DNA from: Chryseobacterium vrystaatense
GTDB lineage: Bacteria > Bacteroidota > Bacteroidia > Flavobacteriales > Weeksellaceae
Direction of reading: 5' to 3'
DNA length: 64,000 bases
Assembly: GCF_000737765.1 (NCBI RefSeq)
Contig: NZ_JPRI01000010.1
Span: 248,001 to 312,000 of the forward strand
Made by a program: the position numbers and the translations under genes
Notes under the pieces: generated by a model
Database searches by the model: none
Told to the model about the DNA's origin: nothing
What the model saw: only the letters and a program-made list of their open reading frames with translations
Shown here: positions 62,894 through 64,000 of the stretch, in pieces
Numbering within the stretch: the first letter of the stretch is position 1
Layout: every line of letters starts with the position of its first letter

Positions 62894-63454
62894 ATGATAA
62901 AAAGAATAATTATAATATCTCTTATTTATGCACTTCTAGTGATAGCCATCACTTTGACACTGTCACAAAAAGGTGATGGTTATCTGATTGCCATCGTTAT
63001 TTTAAGTATTATTTATGCTTTTCTGGTTGTTGCTTTAGTTTATAAAAAAAATATTTCCACATTTAAACAAAAAAATAACAAGCTAACTTATACAAGCTCC
63101 AGCTTCAAAGACTTACATAAAATTTCAACAAAACCATTTTTGTTTGGGCTGGAAAACAAAATCATCTCCGATCATGAATTTTATTTTGATGATGCAAACT
63201 TTTATGCCATCAATAAAGACCATCAGACCGCAAAATTTGATTTAAAAGATATTACAGAAATAAGTAAAACAACAGTTCAAATTAATAACAGCCGTATCTG
63301 GCAGGTAAAAATTAATACCAACAATGAAGAAGTGATCTTCAAATTCGCGCACAATTACACCCTATGGAACAGGAATTTTCTCGACTTCTATCAGAAAGTT
63401 GAGAAAATGAATCCTTCTTTGATAAAATCAAAATGGAGTATTTGGAGTATGTAA
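62894..63454 (+). CDS. two-helix membrane protein with PH-like domain, unknown function
   Basis: 186 aa. Helices at about residues 4-23 and 30-49, then a soluble beta-rich part (HEFYFDDANFYAINKDHQTA). Layout is similar to the cargo protein at 21041-21517, but sequence similarity is not evident. No family recognised. Confidence 0.55.
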   Translation: MIKRIIIISLIYALLVIAITLTLSQKGDGYLIAIVILSIIYAFLVVALVYKKNISTFKQKNNKLTYTSSSFKDLHKISTKPFLFGLENKIISDHEFYFDDANFYAINKDHQTAKFDLKDITEISKTTVQINNSRIWQVKINTNNEEVIFKFAHNYTLWNRNFLDFYQKVEKMNPSLIKSKWSIWSM

Positions 63455-63486
63455 AAAAAAGACCGTAAAATAAAAAACACCGCTTT

Positions 63487-63903
63487 ATGAATTCAGACCT
63501 TATTCAGGAGACCCCCATCTACTATCACGGCACTAAAGCAGATCTCAAAACCGGCGACCTCATCGAAATTGGTTTCAGTTCAAATTATGGAACCAAGAGA
63601 AAAGCAAAGTATATTTACCTTTCTGCGACTTTAGAAGCCGCAACCTGGGGTGCAGAACTGGCCTATGGAGATGGAAAAGAAAGAATCTATATTGTGGAAC
63701 CGACAGGCCCGATTGAAGATGACCCCAATTTAACAGATAAAAAATTCCCCGGCAATCCTACCAAGTCGTACCGTTCTCTCCATCCATTTAAAGTTACAGG
63801 AGAAGTTACAGAATGGCAGGGCCATTCTCCGGAACAGCTCAAAACCATGAGGGATCACCTCGAAAAACTGAAACAACAAGGCATTGAAGCCATTGAAGAT
63901 TGA
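63487..63903 (+). CDS. arr: NAD(+)--rifampin ADP-ribosyltransferase (Arr family)
   Basis: 138 aa, the normal Arr length. PIYYHGTKADLKTGDLIEIG and NYGTKRKAKYIYLSATLEAA, then PTGPIEDDPNLTDKKFPGNP are the family landmarks. Arr inactivates rifamycins by ADP-ribosylation. It is chromosomal here with no mobile element at its sides, so it is probably an intrinsic gene of the species. Confidence 0.92.
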   Translation: MNSDLIQETPIYYHGTKADLKTGDLIEIGFSSNYGTKRKAKYIYLSATLEAATWGAELAYGDGKERIYIVEPTGPIEDDPNLTDKKFPGNPTKSYRSLHPFKVTGEVTEWQGHSPEQLKTMRDHLEKLKQQGIEAIED

Positions 63904-63925
63904 TTGTACTACGACCCGAATATTT

Positions 63926-64000
63926 ATGAAAATTACAGGTAAGATTTTAATATTTTTTATTCCATTTTTATTTTCTCAGAAAGCATTTTCTCAGGATATT
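63926..64000 (+). CDS. secreted protein, 3' truncated by window end
   Basis: An ATG at 63926 opens MKITGKILIFFIPFLFSQKA followed by FSQDI, a signal peptide with a likely cut after FSQ. The frame is open to the last base, so the gene continues beyond the window. Confidence 0.6.
   Translation, partial: MKITGKILIFFIPFLFSQKAFSQDI

Overview
The window looks like a chromosomal segment of a Flavobacteriia bacterium, most likely Chryseobacterium or a close Weeksellaceae relative. The evidence is AT-rich DNA, Bacteroidetes-only families (GDYXXLXY, DUF2490, DUF6702), a T9SS-type sorted Kelch protein, TAnnTTTG-type promoter elements, and a GroEL ending in a Met/Gly-rich tail. Genus assignment is inference from gene content; no 16S gene is present.

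Positions 1-20.9 kb are mostly conserved backbone. They hold a hydrolase/methyltransferase fusion (5' end outside the window), YceI, RadA, an AraC regulator with a membrane sensor part, and an overlapping trio of methyltransferase, VanW-like protein and ACP phosphodiesterase. These are followed by DUF6702, HupE/UreJ, an M1 peptidase, a LytS/LytR-type two-component pair, a DUF2490 outer-membrane protein with a CitMHS transporter and a dicarboxylate symporter, a small double-glycine-leader peptide, and groES-groEL.

Positions 20.9-31.8 kb are the most unusual part. Downstream of groEL, the last codons of groEL plus its terminator recur seven more times as partial, diverged copies (tails A-G). 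Each tail closes a short cassette of cargo genes that reads in the same direction as groEL. Cargo includes membrane and secreted proteins, a DUF5694 protein, a frameshifted alpha/beta hydrolase, and a ParB-like plus Mrr-like nuclease pair whose nuclease gene is split by an IS3-family element. Two tails are directly preceded by copies of a ~110 bp inverted-repeat (MITE-like) element. I interpret this as repeated cassette acquisition at the groEL 3' end. No integrase is visible.

Positions 31.8-36.9 kb hold a type II restriction-modification system (controller protein, HNH-type endonuclease, cytosine-C5 methyltransferase), two small XRE regulators, a palindromic operator, and a strongly structured ~110 nt element that may be a small RNA, possibly of the 6S type.

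Positions 36.9-50.9 kb are accessory: small secreted proteins (one apparently frameshifted in a poly-A run), a Kelch protein, and a run of cytosolic proteins that resemble orphan immunity proteins (SMI1/KNR4, DUF4304, DUF2695 and unnamed families). Among them are an HD hydrolase, a calcineurin-like phosphoesterase, an Rnl2-like RNA ligase, and a protein with an exact 14-residue repeat.

Positions 51-64 kb return to ordinary backbone: an M48 metalloprotease, the DUF2157/DUF4401/GDYXXLXY operon, DUF2461, VOC, a serine hydrolase, a CHMI-like isomerase, a TetR regulator with its palindromic operator, an SGNH acetylesterase, DinB, and an Arr-type rifampin ADP-ribosyltransferase. Assignments rest on motif recognition alone; no database search was run.
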